The notes under the pieces were generated by a model that saw nothing but the letters and a program-made list of their open reading frames with translations, did no database searches and had not been told where the DNA came from. A stretch of DNA of 64,000 nt from Ophiosphaerella korrae. Taxonomy: Eukaryota > Ascomycota > Dothideomycetes > Pleosporales > Phaeosphaeriaceae. Positions within the stretch are counted from its first letter, which is position 1. Each line of letters starts with the position of its first letter. Both the position numbers and the translations under genes were made by a program. Shown here piece after piece: positions 1-10,873 of the stretch. Location: NCBI GenBank assembly GCA_028456385.1, contig JALNQF010000018.1, positions 310,001 to 374,000 on the forward strand, written 5' to 3'.

Positions 1-974
1 GTCGGAAAAGGGATCTGGCAAACCGACATGTGCCCTCCCGGGTCTGTCGTGTGTGAGAATTGGAGCTTGCCAAATATATAGTCACGTGACCGTGGACAAA
101 GGGTGGGAGGAGAAAGACCTATCGCACGCGTAATACACGCTCAAAAGTTACAAATTAAAGCGCAATTTAAAGCTACAGATCGGTTCTATAATTCTGCTAT
201 TATTAGCAGGCTTTAAGCGCAGAGTGTGCGAGCGAGACGCCTTTTCTTACACGCTCTTCGGTGTGCATCGCGCAACCGTCAGAAAGTTGCCAATCAACGA
301 CCCGATTTTTGCGTGTGACAAATGATAGAATAGGTAATCGATAAGAACTGTGCGGTAATACTTGATCAAGTCTAGTACACATCCTATCCACTAGTTAAGC
401 GAGACAGGCAGTCCCCCTCAACGACAGAGAAAGAATTACTTGTCATCAAGAGATTTTTCCTTTGAACCTTCTCAAAAGCAGCCGCCCTAGCATATCACCT
501 CCGGTGAAGGGCTGGAGATTCCCTCTTGATCCAAACATGACCATTGCTGACATAGATAACGATCCGGCTAGTTTCATAACTTGAGCCGTCAGAATTCCCC
601 TCCCGTCTTAGCTCGTGTTCAATGCTGACCAGTTTTGAATCTGAAAATAAGTCAAGGCAGCACTGAGACACATTCTTTTATATAATACTTAGTAATAATT
701 GAATAATCAAGTAAGATATTCAGCTACACTAACCCTCAGTAACCTCAAAAGGCCTGAAAGTCGTGTAGTTAATAATTACTATAATAAAAATAGGCTTCAT
801 AAAGCTTCAAGTAAACAAATTTCAAATTCACTATTTAGCCTGTGTTGGTATATCCAATAGCTCTATTCAAACACAGACACGAAAACACACAACACTTTCA
901 TCCTCAGTAACTCTCTCCGTATCTTTTACATACTTACATAGCAACACCACTTTACTTTACATATTCATCCCACC
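1..974. other. Intergenic, nothing recognised
   Basis: No gene or RNA is visible. The right third (about 660-960) is AT-rich and probably holds the promoter and leader of the following kinase-like gene. The only open frames are short and show no family motif. Confidence 0.5.
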
Positions 975-2151
975 ATGTCGGGCCGCGTTATAATGAGGCA
1001 GTTTGGAGTGCAAAAAAGGGACGAGGATATGAGCTTTCGGGCTAAAGCGACCAGACCTCGTCCACCCATTTCTCATTTTACGAAGCTTGAGCTTCCATAT
1101 GAAGCACCAAACCACCCAGACCTACCCACATTGGAGGATATTGATTTCTGCTTGGGCTACAACCCCGAGCACCCCAGCTTCCGGCCGACATTTTGCATAT
1201 TAGGAGACTTCATTATAAGGAAGGGCGATGCAACCGTGATTCAAGTAAGTGGTATTGGACACCGCATCCCCATTATACAAAACTGACAACGATCAAGACG
1301 TAGAGAACATTCTATTTCTCTAGCAAAATACTCAGATTCGAGCACCCAAAGTTTACAAGGCCTTTACTCGAGAAACCCGACATGGCATAATGTATTACGC
1401 AGTACTAGAATATATTCATGGCTTCGCAATGGACCACTACAGATGGAGCAAATTGAGTGATGAGGACAAGATAAAGATCCGCTCAAAACTGATAGAATAA
1501 TTTCAAATACTCCACTCAATTCCCTCAGAGGGGTACTATGGACGTATTCACAACCAATGCTAGGCTCCCACCTGCCCCCTCCTTGAGACTACTAGGAAGA
1601 GCATGTGTGGTCCTTACCAGAGTCATGAAGATTTCGTTACTGCGATGCTGGAATCTATTGAGCTTACTTTTGCAATATATGACACTATGAAACGTCACCC
1701 GTTCTACAACGCCATGGAGAAGGTTATGTCCGAATTAAAGCCCTTGTTATTGTCAAATGACGCATCCAAGCCCATCTTCACTCTCAGACATTTTAGGCGG
1801 GAAAACTTCAAGATCCAGCCACCACAAGGGACAGGTGATAATGCGACAGACTGGGAAGTAGTCATAATTAAGCACCGCCATGCTGGGTGGTATCCCGCCT
1901 GGATGACGCCTGTATTCCTGCACAATGCTACACTAGTACGACATAACGCGGGTTTCTATGATAAGGGCGAAAACAGTGAATGGCAAGAGCCTTTGATTGC
2001 CAGCGTAGGAGGTCCTCAAAAGGAGATTTATGATATGTTTAATCATCTAAGTGCTTTAGCATACTTCCCTAGCGCGCTTGACTTCATATCAAAGAATACG
2101 GAAGAATGGGATGATTACAGAAAGTTTCAGAGAGAGGCAAGGGGTTATTAA
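975..2151 (+). pseudogene. APH-type phosphotransferase, broken by two stop codons
   Basis: This resembles the fungal aminoglycoside-phosphotransferase-like kinase family (protein-kinase fold, substrate usually unknown). Exon 1 is 975-1244 (90 codons), the intron 1245-1335 (GTAAGT...CAG), and exon 2 runs 1336-2151 in the same frame, giving 361 readable residues. Family-like stretches are APKVYKAFTRE, VLEYIHGFAMDHY and, before the C-terminal half, GYYGRIHN. Two in-frame stops interrupt exon 2: TAA at 1498 (codon 145, between IE and FQILHSI, where a Q would fit) and TAG at 1561 (codon 166, where W or Q would fit). Both are single C-to-T type changes. The frame is otherwise uninterrupted, so the gene died recently or these are RIP hits. 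I did not locate the catalytic HGD motif with confidence. Confidence 0.7.
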
Positions 2152-2751
2152 ATACCAATCTACTGCCCATTGAGTATCGACATATATACTAATCTCCTAT
2201 CCTAACAGTTTCCTTATAATTTATTTGTTATTTAACCACCGACATGTTCCCTTAAGTGCTTGTTTCCTGTAAACATATACTACTGTTCATGAACCGAATC
2301 ATCCTCTAATAATCGGGCTCGAGGTCCTCACCTCCTGAGATAATAAGATGTAAGGTTCACCAGCCTCGAGTAGAAGGTAGAGTAAGAGTATGAGGCTTCC
2401 TTCAAATATTCAAGTCTTGGCCAATTCTGGCCGCCCACACACCCGAGTTGTATTGAAGCTGAAGACTTACCTCTGGAAATTGATGATAAATATATTAGTA
2501 TCTAGTCTGCTGGCCTCGTGTGCGCCGGTAGGAGGACGCCGCTCTTCTCCACTACGCCATAACAACCAAAAAGGTGAGAATAATCAACGATGGTTGATTC
2601 CTCAGTAGAACAGTATATATCGTCTAGGCGCGCGGGGTATACTGCGCTACTACGCTACCCCGTGCCTGACAATAAAGATGAAGAGTCGTTTGACGGCAGT
2701 AATTGTCACGGCAACCACCGTGGTTCCATGACACACGAACCGATCAAGCCC
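2152..2751. other. Intergenic, repeat-like debris
   Basis: No gene is recognised. Around 2628-2663 there is an imperfect hairpin (GCGCGGGGTA against TACCCCGTGC). The stretch up to the MITE at 2752 is of mixed composition and may be older transposon debris. Confidence 0.35.
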
Positions 2752-3002
2752 TACTATGGTACAAGGCATAGGTAGTGTAGGTAGGTCCTGGGCGGCAGGG
2801 GTGCCCAGGAGCAGCTTAAGCCTGGTTCAGTTTTGTTTTACATACAAACTTCAGTAAGACGTGGACACGCAGGCGACTGAAAAATCACAGATTTCAATAC
2901 AAAATTACATAGGATTTGATGTGAAACAGTCGGGTAGAGAGGTATCGCTTGACCCCTGCCGCCCGGAGCCCACCTACACTACCTATGCCTTGTACCATAG
3001 TA
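2752..3002. mobile_element. MITE with about 48-bp terminal inverted repeats and TA flanks
   Basis: The ends are inverted copies of each other: 2754-2802 starts CTATGGTACAAGGCATAGGT, and 2951-3000 is its reverse complement with only a few mismatches, mostly C/T or G/A. The 247-bp element is flanked on both sides by TA (2752-2753 and 3001-3002). A TA duplication is the hallmark of Tc1/mariner-type insertion, so this is best read as a non-autonomous Tc1/mariner MITE. It encodes nothing of its own. Confidence 0.8.
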
Positions 3003-3736
3003 TTGTAACGCACCATGCGACTAGTCCCTATCTGGAACACCTGAACACGGGCCTAGCCCCTATATTATTTTTAGGAACAGGAGCTCCCTACCTTCTTCTT
3101 TACGCAACGTCTTGTAACACACTTGGTATCGTAAGAACGGAGTGGCTAGCAATCAAACGCGCGAATAAGCTTTTGAATCACATGCTCGTAGCACCTCGTG
3201 ACAGCAACAAACCAATTGACAGTATACGTAACATAATAGAGACGCTCGTCGGAGACAAGTAGTCTAAAACGATTTTTAGTAAGGTGTATTAACCGCTTGT
3301 TACACGTCTATAAACCAAGAATTAAGAGCTTGCGTAGCTCCGAAGTGCAAACCTGTCCCGTTACACAGGGTGTCCGACCTTATCACTCCCAATTAAGTGT
3401 CGAACCCATGTAGCAAAGTCTGCTTTTCGAGAAGATAAGCAATTGGAATGCTGGAAGAATATACTTTGAAGCTGGAAGTGCCTGAAAATCACGGTAACAT
3501 CAGCTACGATCGGATGGTTCAAGGTTGAGTTGATAACGCGAGGTTGCTCTAACCTCGGAATGTGAGGTACAATAAAAAGCATGTTGGTAAGAGAGGCAAT
3601 AATTCCGCTAGGTTTTCTATAATGGTGGCATGCTTCTACTGTACACGAATACCAGATGATTCTAACCTTAGTCTGTAGCTTGCCGAAACACATCATCTCA
3701 TTCACTTCAAAGTATGAAACGTGAGACTTTCGAGAC
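3003..3736. other. Intergenic with coding-like scrap
   Basis: The + frame stays open from the MITE to a TAG at 3260-3262, about 85 codons including APILFLGTGAPYLLLYA, but no start or family is recognised. It may be the tail of a gene cut by the MITE. The rest, to 3736, shows nothing. Confidence 0.3.
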
Positions 3737-4673
3737 CTAGTTCGCAACTTGGAGGAACACAACAAGAACTGCCGCATATCTAATTACTCAGTCAGCGAAT
3801 TCGATGATTTATAGCACGCAGATTAATTGCACTCACGCTGCAGTAGCGCCTAACGACTCAAATGGCTTCGCAACAGTGGCGAAAGAGACCAGGCAAAGAA
3901 AAAAAAGCCAGAAAAGTCGTAATAATAACCAATCGATACGTTTTTCTATCCACGAATGCCAGAATCCATAGCGGTAGAATGAGCATGATCATCCCCATGG
4001 ATGTCATGATTACGTTCACAAATAAATCTATGCGCTGATCAGAGGAGTAATGAATATTATCGTCTTGAATCTTCGGAGGCTTCCGCTACAGGCGCGCAAG
4101 GCGAAAATGTGAAGATGTTTCGAGTAACCGCCGAAGTGGTGCCTTGTTCTTTGGGACCATAGAGAACGGGTCTCGCTGCTCGTTGATGTACATTGTTTCG
4201 GCAGGATGTATAGCATTCTTGTGATTGTGGAACCAATTTGAACCGCTTTGATATCTTTTGGAGCGACCCGTGGCCGGGTGCGGAGATCTGCGTGTTGGAG
4301 AGCTAGTTCGTCTGAGATGGTGAGTGAACTATCACCGATGGCTTGAACGTGAACACGTACTGTATGCTCGAAGCTTCTGGTCGATTTCTTGAATCAAAGA
4401 CAACCTACATTCGGACGTTTCTTCGCGGAAGGACCCATTGTGAATGTCTTCTGCGGTTGGGTCCGACAGCCTGCTTTCCAGGATCTGCAGCTGTGATTCA
4501 AGTTCGCAAAACTCGTCTTGTAGCGCAAGAAGAACTCGTACGCTTAGATTGCCGAAGCGTCGAAGCAGGAAGAAGTCATGATCTGAGTCGACAAATTCGC
4601 AAAATCCACGATAACCAATATTCTTCCAAGGCTTACGTTGGGGTGTTGGGGTGACTGCTCCCAGGCTAGTCAT
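3737..4673 (-). pseudogene. DUF6594 membrane protein, decayed
   Basis: Recognised from the N-terminal signature KPWKNIGYRGF followed by DHDFFLLRRFG and ALQDEFCELESQL, typical of the fungal DUF6594 family (soluble N-terminal half, C-terminal membrane helices, function unknown). Exons are 4673-4361, 4311-3837 and 3779-3737. The last gives AAYAAVLVVFLQVAN and a stop, a normal family ending. Three lesions break it: a one-base deletion near 4237 (in an A/T run, between KAVQ and NWFHNHKN), a TAG at 4088-4086 where W fits (RLARL*RKPP), and a second frameshift at an 8-base A run (3899-3906) inside the membrane part. Splice sites and frame are otherwise sound, so this is a recent pseudogene. Confidence 0.75.
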
Positions 4674-5013
4674 CTTTGAAACGAGAAGAGCCGGATGACA
4701 TAGGCCCCCACAACAGCGAAAGCAGAATTCTGTTGACGGTCTTCAAATGGTCGAATTGTATCTGCGCAAGCCTTCACAAAGAATTGTTATCAAGGTTGAG
4801 ACAGAAAGTGCTAGATTGCCCATGGCCAGCATGAAGGATGACGTTCTTCGCTAGTACCTGCCCACTTTAGGTGGATGTGTTGTTTTTCCGCACCGTCTCA
4901 ATGAGAAGGCTGTGTAGCTCTCAGCTACTACGTATGAGTATATTCGACTTTGCTTATCTTTACTTGATATTTATCGCTCAATCCATACATTCACTTTCGT
5001 TCCGTAGACCACC
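4674..5013. other. Divergent intergenic spacer
   Basis: A 340-bp spacer between the decayed DUF6594 gene on the - strand and the following + strand gene. It must contain the latter's promoter and leader. No motif stands out. Confidence 0.4.
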
Positions 5014-6511
5014 ATGCCTGAAACGTCAACATGCGCGCGAGACGGGAAGCGCAGGCCGTTCCAACATGCCGGAGAAGTCACGCGGAAGCAGAAGATGGCC
5101 AACGCCGAAGAAATGGACGAAGAGGCGCCACCGTTCACCAAACCCAAAATCGGAGGAGCAAAATATGTTCTAGGAAAGTCATTTGAGGTGGTCAATGCAA
5201 CTGACATCAGTGCTGGGTCAAAGCCAGATTTTTGGACGATCGGAGGCATAAGAGCTGAGAATACAACCCTTGCCGATGGAGTAATGTCGAATAATAAGTA
5301 TCCAGTGCATTTATTGAACACCCAGTCAGGTTGGCGAAGGCATTGGGGCACTCTCACAGAGTACCAGGCTTGGGCTTGGACTGACCTCTCCAGCACATTC
5401 ATCAGTGGATTTTGCAAGGCGTGCTTTGAAACTGGCATGCGCTGTGTCAGCCCAATTCGCGCTATCATGCCTCTGGACCACACCAGAAGCCTTGCCTGCA
5501 GAGAATGCAGTGGAACGTTCAGCTCCTGCAATTGGCTTATCGCATATCAGTCGCATCCTCTGGAAAATATCGACATCGAGTCGATACTAGACTACAGGAC
5601 CAGAGTCCTGGCTCGACAGAATCGTTTGCCCGTGGGAACAGCGCTAGAGATTCCCGAGTCTGCAGTAATTGTCCAAGAAGAGCCCAAAACTCCTGTGAAG
5701 GTCGAGCGGCAAACAACGCAAGCTTGCGCGGTAGTACCGCAACCAGGACCCACCTATTCCCAGTCCCGATCTGCTTATGAAGACTTGGTTGCCAGGGAGT
5801 ATAACGACCAGTGCAAAAGAAAAGGCAGGAACAACCCGATCGATTGGGACTCTATGCCGGCGTTTTGGGAGGCAGAAGTGATCAGGGGCCGACTCGGTGA
5901 CAGTCCTATGTCAGAATTGACCAGAGAGCGGCACCTGGACTTGAACAAACGCCTGCGCCCTGATATAGATTTAGAAGTCGAAAAATTCATATATGCCTCA
6001 ACCCAAACGGAGAATTTTGCGCGAAGGGTTGGTACATACGACGAGCGGCAGAGGGGATGCGACATTCGTGTGGGGCTCAGAAATAATCTGGAGCACACAA
6101 GACGAGCTCTGCAACAATCTTCTGCTCCGACGTTCTCTCTCGAAACCCAGTCTAACCTCGGGACGGTTAAAGACGGAAGCGGTACGTCTCCGTATGTCCA
6201 CATCGGTTTAATACCTCTTTTTACTTACATTATCTTTAGGACCTGTTGCAGTAAGCAATCAAGAAATGATTCAAAAACTCCTACTCTGGCTCCTGCCTCC
6301 ACCGAAGTTCGTTTTTAGGCAGGTTGTTCGGATTCGGCATAAATCGGGTTATATGACTGGTGTTGTCACCAACCGGAAGTTGGGAAAGACTTGGATGTAT
6401 CGTGTGTTGCTTAGTTCCTCCTTTTGGTATTCAACCACTTATGAAATGTGGTTGCCAGAGTACTATTTGACAAATGATTTATGGCCCTGGATGGGTAGGA
6501 ATGGAGGTTGA
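5014..6511 (+). CDS. Hypothetical protein with a paired Cx2C motif (possibly DUF3716-like)
   Basis: Two exons join cleanly: 5014-6181 and 6240-6511 (intron 58 nt, GTACGT...TTTAG), giving 479 residues. Six cysteines around residues 134-172 are arranged as CKACFETGMRC ... CRECSGTFSSC. This resembles the small cysteine domain DUF3716 of fungal accessory proteins, but I am not sure of the match. The N-terminus is basic and unstructured. Residues about 200-390 are charged with no motif seen. The C-terminal exon is aromatic-rich (SSSFWYSTTYEMWLPEYY). The start was chosen as the first ATG of the open frame. No signal peptide or membrane helix is apparent. No stop or frameshift interrupts it, unlike its left neighbours. 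Confidence 0.6.
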
Positions 6512-7440
6512 AAGTGTATGTAAACTATTACTTGAGGCTACATGATTGTATGGCTGGAGTTAGGAAGAAGTTGCGACATTATTTTCGGCTGTATCAACTT
6601 GCAAAAGATGCAAAATCAACATTGAATGCAGTGACTCTGGATAGATACAACACGCAGAGATGCATCTCTTTGGCATGGTCCGAAAAAATGACTTGATACC
6701 CCAAGCATGTGCTTCTGGCGAATGTGGTCTTGTCCCGTCAAAGCCTTCTAACGTGCGCCCGCAGCTTGCGGTACCCCGTCTTTCCAAGACCCTTCCTTTC
6801 GGCTTCGTTGGATCGCCAGAGTCAAATGGGGAGCCACACCGCTCACGTCCCGATATACTCAACTCTTAATCTCTCGTGTCCCAAAGCAGGATGATAGGTG
6901 CGTCGCACGCCTTAATGTGGCGCTGAGGCTGGTGAGCTGGCAAAGCCAGATGCCATCAAGATTAGCCGGCATATGCGCATAAGTTACCCTACCGGTGCAT
7001 GCCTAGGCAGTTGCACGGCATGATAGGATGAAAAGATTCAGCCCCCGATTTCCGTCTTTGGATGGTGCCGAACCGTTGAATGAGAGGTGGTGCCCCACTC
7101 TATTGCTGTAGCGCTGTGAACTCATGTTGGTGGCTGCTTACGTTGTGGCTAAGCAACACACTCTTCTTCATGTCTCCTGATCCGCGTGGGAAGAGAGAAA
7201 AGCGGTGTCGCCGATTGATGGCGGCGTGATTACCGCTGTAGCGCGCATTCGACATAATTGGTCAAAGAATGCAACCCCCAAAGTCCAAATATCGTGGAGT
7301 ACCCAAGGGCGTATGTAACCCACGCAGCTGATGCGCGAGGCTGCGAATCGCCGGGAAAATGGGGGCGGGACGAAACGGTTCGCTAGAAGTCCTACAGCAG
7401 CACCAAGCCGCGGTTACTTTAAGCCGCCTATACAAGTCGT
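6512..7440. other. Intergenic, nothing recognised
   Basis: The right end leads into coding-like sequence from about 7443. No motif, repeat or RNA gene was recognised here. Confidence 0.4.
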
Positions 7441-7442
7441 AA

Positions 7443-7806
7443 AGCCGAGTTGGAGACGGCGGAGATTGATGCGGAGCAAGACTCGGTGCAAGTGTTGGTG
7501 AATGGTGTCAGCATCTTGGTGCCTAAGTACGAGCCAGCAAATGAGGGTAGAAGCGACTGCGACTGAGGAAGGCGCTGACAAAGGCAAACACCCTCACAGA
7601 TGCGCTTGCCTCAATGGCCGTTTCCAAGCCTCAGTGGGTGTTGGAGAAGAGTCGCCTCCTCGCCTCCCCATTCCCCATCTACCCATCTCTTGCGATGTTC
7701 TGTGCTTGGCGACCAGACGCGGACAAATACCATGAAATCCTTCCCGAACACAGCCTGCCCTGCACATTCAAAGTCTTCCACCCTTGCGTCCGTGATAAAT
7801 CCTAGG
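7443..7806 (+). other. Coding-like fragment, unrecognised
   Basis: Two pieces read like real protein. The first contains KAELETAEIDAEQDSVQVL (about 7444-7560), the second ASMAVSKPQWVLEKSRLLA, ending at TAG 7804-7806. A CAG acceptor near 7600 could join them, but I could not fix the donor or a start. No family is recognised. It may be a gene relic or an unresolved small gene. Confidence 0.25.
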
Positions 7807-7821
7807 CAATGTGAGAACGGC

Positions 7822-8410
7822 TTAGACGAAGTTGCCGGTGTTGGGAATCCAGACGTCGTCGCGATGCTTTTCGATCACGTTTAACACAGCATCGACCCAA
7901 CGGCCAAAGGACTTTGTATGATCCTGGTGGAAGTTTTGGGTTGCGATGCCTCTGAAAATCTCGTACTCCCGCACAACGCAAAATTCTCTTACGACAATTT
8001 TGTTTATCTTGTTCTCGCCCTCTTTTTTTTATTGTCATTTTCCCCCTCAAACAAGCCTGCTGTGTGTTTTTTGGGAGATATGAATGAGTTCCAGTGGGGC
8101 TCGCCTGTGGTGCCACTAGTTTGAACACAGCATGTTCCTTTTTTTGATGAGATTGTAAACCATGAAGACCAAGAAGCCCCTCGAGGAACAAGTTTGGTCG
8201 TCGGATGCCATGATTATTGATCGATGTGGGAGTGGATTTGAAAGTCTGAGGGTATCTTTGTGATGCCATCGCAGTAAGGTGAGCTTTACAAATGATGGAG
8301 AGCATCAAAAAAATAAGGTAGAAACGCACCGCGACAATACTCCATATAAGCACATCTGGCAAGTTCGCAGAAGCAAACATGAGTCTTGAGCTTTTCCACT
8401 CACCAAACAT
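7822..8410 (-). other. Coding-like fragment, possible relic
   Basis: On the - strand the frame ending at TAA 7824-7822 reads EYEIFRGIATQNFHQDHTKS and then a C-terminus ending DDVWIPNTGNFV. Further upstream, near 8139-8098, another frame contains VQTSGTTGEPHW, which looks like the core A3 motif of AMP-binding enzymes. Candidate introns exist between 8410 and 8000, but several frames carry stops. I could not build one consistent gene, so this is reported only as possible decayed coding sequence. Confidence 0.2.
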
Positions 8411-9303
8411 GAGGCTAAGGCCTGCCAGTCATACTCCAAGTCTCAGTATCAGACCCTGCGCCCCCTCTCAGTATCTGTGCTACCAGCGCTGGGTCCAGCT
8501 GGCTGCAACCTGCGCTTCCCCGAAACAGAAAGTTCTGGAAAACTTCTAGTCGTGCACTTGCAGAAGATGCCGCAAACAACTAACCTCCCATGCGCTCGCT
8601 TCTGTGCGTTTTCTTGTCTTAGAAACAGACACACCATAATCAGCAAGAGGGGCACGGGCAGCCGCATGATCTGTAGTGGCTTCAGCTTGGACAGCAGCCA
8701 CCTCAATGTCGGGCCTAGATCATGCAGTAGCTTGAGAGGCTCGGGCAAGCGGAGTAGACAAAGAGGTCAGTGAATAAGCCGGCAGGAATGAGACACCCTA
8801 TCTTTGGTAAGTATAGCAAGCCCGTGTAAGTCCATAGATCCATACCATGGTACGTGTGCTGAGCAGTCTTGAGGTCTGTGCGCTACGATCCTTGTTGCGT
8901 GATGTCGCAGAGGTAATTCGATCAAGGGGCAAAGAACCCACTGCAATATCGGCTTTTACAAAGAACTGCATCCGCCATACTTTTATAGGTGAGATTGGTT
9001 TATTAGTAGATCTGAAAATTTGCTCGTCATAGGCTATACAACTGCAGGTAAACTTACAATGCCCCGTGTAATGTCTGTATCAAAATGAAATCAAGACAAG
9101 GGCAGGAATGATAAGATACACAACATATGCTTCGATAGGTACGTGACGGGGGTAACGTTCCGATTTATCTATTCTATGTCATCTCTATTGTGCATTTGTT
9201 GTTCGTCTGTAGGAGCAGTAGTTTGCGTATTATTGAATATCAATCATAAGAGTTCAATAAACGTAACGACCCTTCCAATGCTTCCCGCCGGGCCACAGAG
9301 GCT
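8411..9303. other. Intergenic, nothing firm
   Basis: A - strand open frame (8748-8449) contains a hydrophobic run around RLPVPLLLIMVCLFL but has no other support. The remainder shows nothing recognisable and serves as the 3' side of the peroxiredoxin gene. Confidence 0.35.
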
Positions 9304-10132
9304 TCAAAGAACCTTATCAGCAGCAGAAACTAAAGGTGTTAGCTTATATGCGTCTCCTCATGCCGAGCTCGTACCATTCAAGCCTGTGTTATCGGGTTCG
9401 ATGTATGCCTCCTTTACTGCGCCATTTTCAACAACCAAAGCATAACGCTTAGAACGGTCACCGCCGAAGATGGAGGCACCATCGAAGGAGAGGTCCAAGG
9501 CTCTTGTGAATGCTAGCGAAGGGTCACCGAGGAAGCGGATCTTTCTACAATGTGAGCAAAGGCTTGATGAAAACAAAACTCCAGAAATGAAGCTGAAGAG
9601 AGTAAATGCTTACGCCGCTTGAGCCTGAGGGGTCAAGAGACTTGCCCCATGCTTTCATACTGCCGCTGGTTAGCTCTGAGATACAGGTCGAGAAAGGAAA
9701 AGAAGGCTCGCCCCGACAATTGATATTACCCGATGCGCCAAGAGCGGAGAATGACCAATCGCAGGAATATACTTACACAAAGGGGTCATTCACAGAAACC
9801 ACAAACACCTTACCCGCATCTTTGAGCTTTTTGGAATTTATGTAGCCAGGCACGTGACTTTCTGAGCATGCAGGCGAAAAAGCTGCGGGCACTCCCACAA
9901 TGACACCTTTTCCGGCCAATTCCTTGGCAATATTGACCTTGTTGCCCGCTACGATAGATGTTAGAGTAATTCTTGGATAAGTGTTGGGGATCATTCACGC
10001 ACGCGAGTTCTCGACGAGCTCTACGTCAGGAAGTTTATCGCCTACTTTGACCAGAGCTGGCGCAGAGGCGTGGAACAGACGTCGACCAGCGACAGAGCGC
10101 GTCAAGGACAGAGATCGGACGACAGACAACAT
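9304..10132 (-). CDS. Mitochondrial Prx5/AHP1-type peroxiredoxin, five exons
   Basis: Thiol peroxidase reducing H2O2 and alkyl hydroperoxides. The exons, all in frame, are 10132-10003, 9948-9777, 9659-9614, 9540-9375 and 9329-9304, giving 179 residues. The N-terminus (MLSVVRSLSLTRSVAGRRLF) is arginine-rich, without acidic residues, and looks like a mitochondrial presequence. The active-site block is PAAFSPACSESHVPGY, with the peroxidatic cysteine at residue 71. The C-terminus ends VSAADKVL, a normal family ending that is only reached through the small last exon. Cys71 is the only cysteine, so the enzyme is a 1-Cys form that must rely on an external thiol. It is divergently arranged with SKN7, a known regulator of peroxide-defence genes in yeast. 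Confidence 0.92.
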
Positions 10133-10873
10133 GGTGTGGTGGGTGGTGTGGTGCAAACCAAGGCAGAAAATGTTGGGTAGTCTAGCAAAGACTAGACTAA
10201 CTTCGACAAAGCGCAATATATATCCGGGGATCAAGCCAGAGCGCCGGAAGCGGCCAAATCCCCTCCCTGCAGGCTGTCGATCGATGCCATGACTGGGAGC
10301 GTCGGTGTAATATACTTCGTATCTAATCAGCCGCGTTGACCTCAGCTCTAATCCGCTCTAGCAATTGCACTGCGCTGTTGAGACCCAAAATACGGGCGTT
10401 GCAATCAGGAACGTGGTCGCCTCCACTTGGATTGAGTGCATCAGATTGCGATATTGAGTAGCGCTGGATGGTCAGGGGTGCGTGAGTAGACGCCTTTTAG
10501 CTGTCCACGGGTGGGTACGAGGCTGGAAGTTAGGGGTCTTCCCTCGGCTTATCAGCCAGAAGCAGACAGTAATAGGATACCACAATTCGTTTTCCTGCGC
10601 AGCGCCTGGATAGATAGTTTACGAAGTAGTGCCGCTCGAATGGCAGCGCGGTTTTTAGTTCCTTGATTTCCCAGCAGAGCGGAGGTCCTGAGTCGAGCCT
10701 CTGCGATACCCACGTCATTGATCGACCATTAGCCAAGCCATCGTTCTGACTTAGTGCCATGGTGCAGGGACTGAGCACGCTGAGCATCTCTGGACTGAAT
10801 TGCCATCGTCCTGTGTCCACTTTCATCAGCCCGTCTCGTCGCGCATCGTGACACTACATACTGGAGCGACATC
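10133..10873. promoter_or_regulatory. Shared divergent promoter, peroxiredoxin / SKN7
   Basis: 741 bp separates the two start codons, so both promoters lie here. Fungal Skn7 activates peroxide-defence genes, so this region could carry Skn7 sites acting on both genes. I did not find a clear Yap1 site (TTACTAA-like) by eye. Regulation is inferred from arrangement and family knowledge only. Confidence 0.5.

Noticed and set aside
2525..2575. TGGCGTAGTGG on the - strand, similar to a pol III A box
   Set aside because: No B box follows and no tRNA or SINE structure was found.
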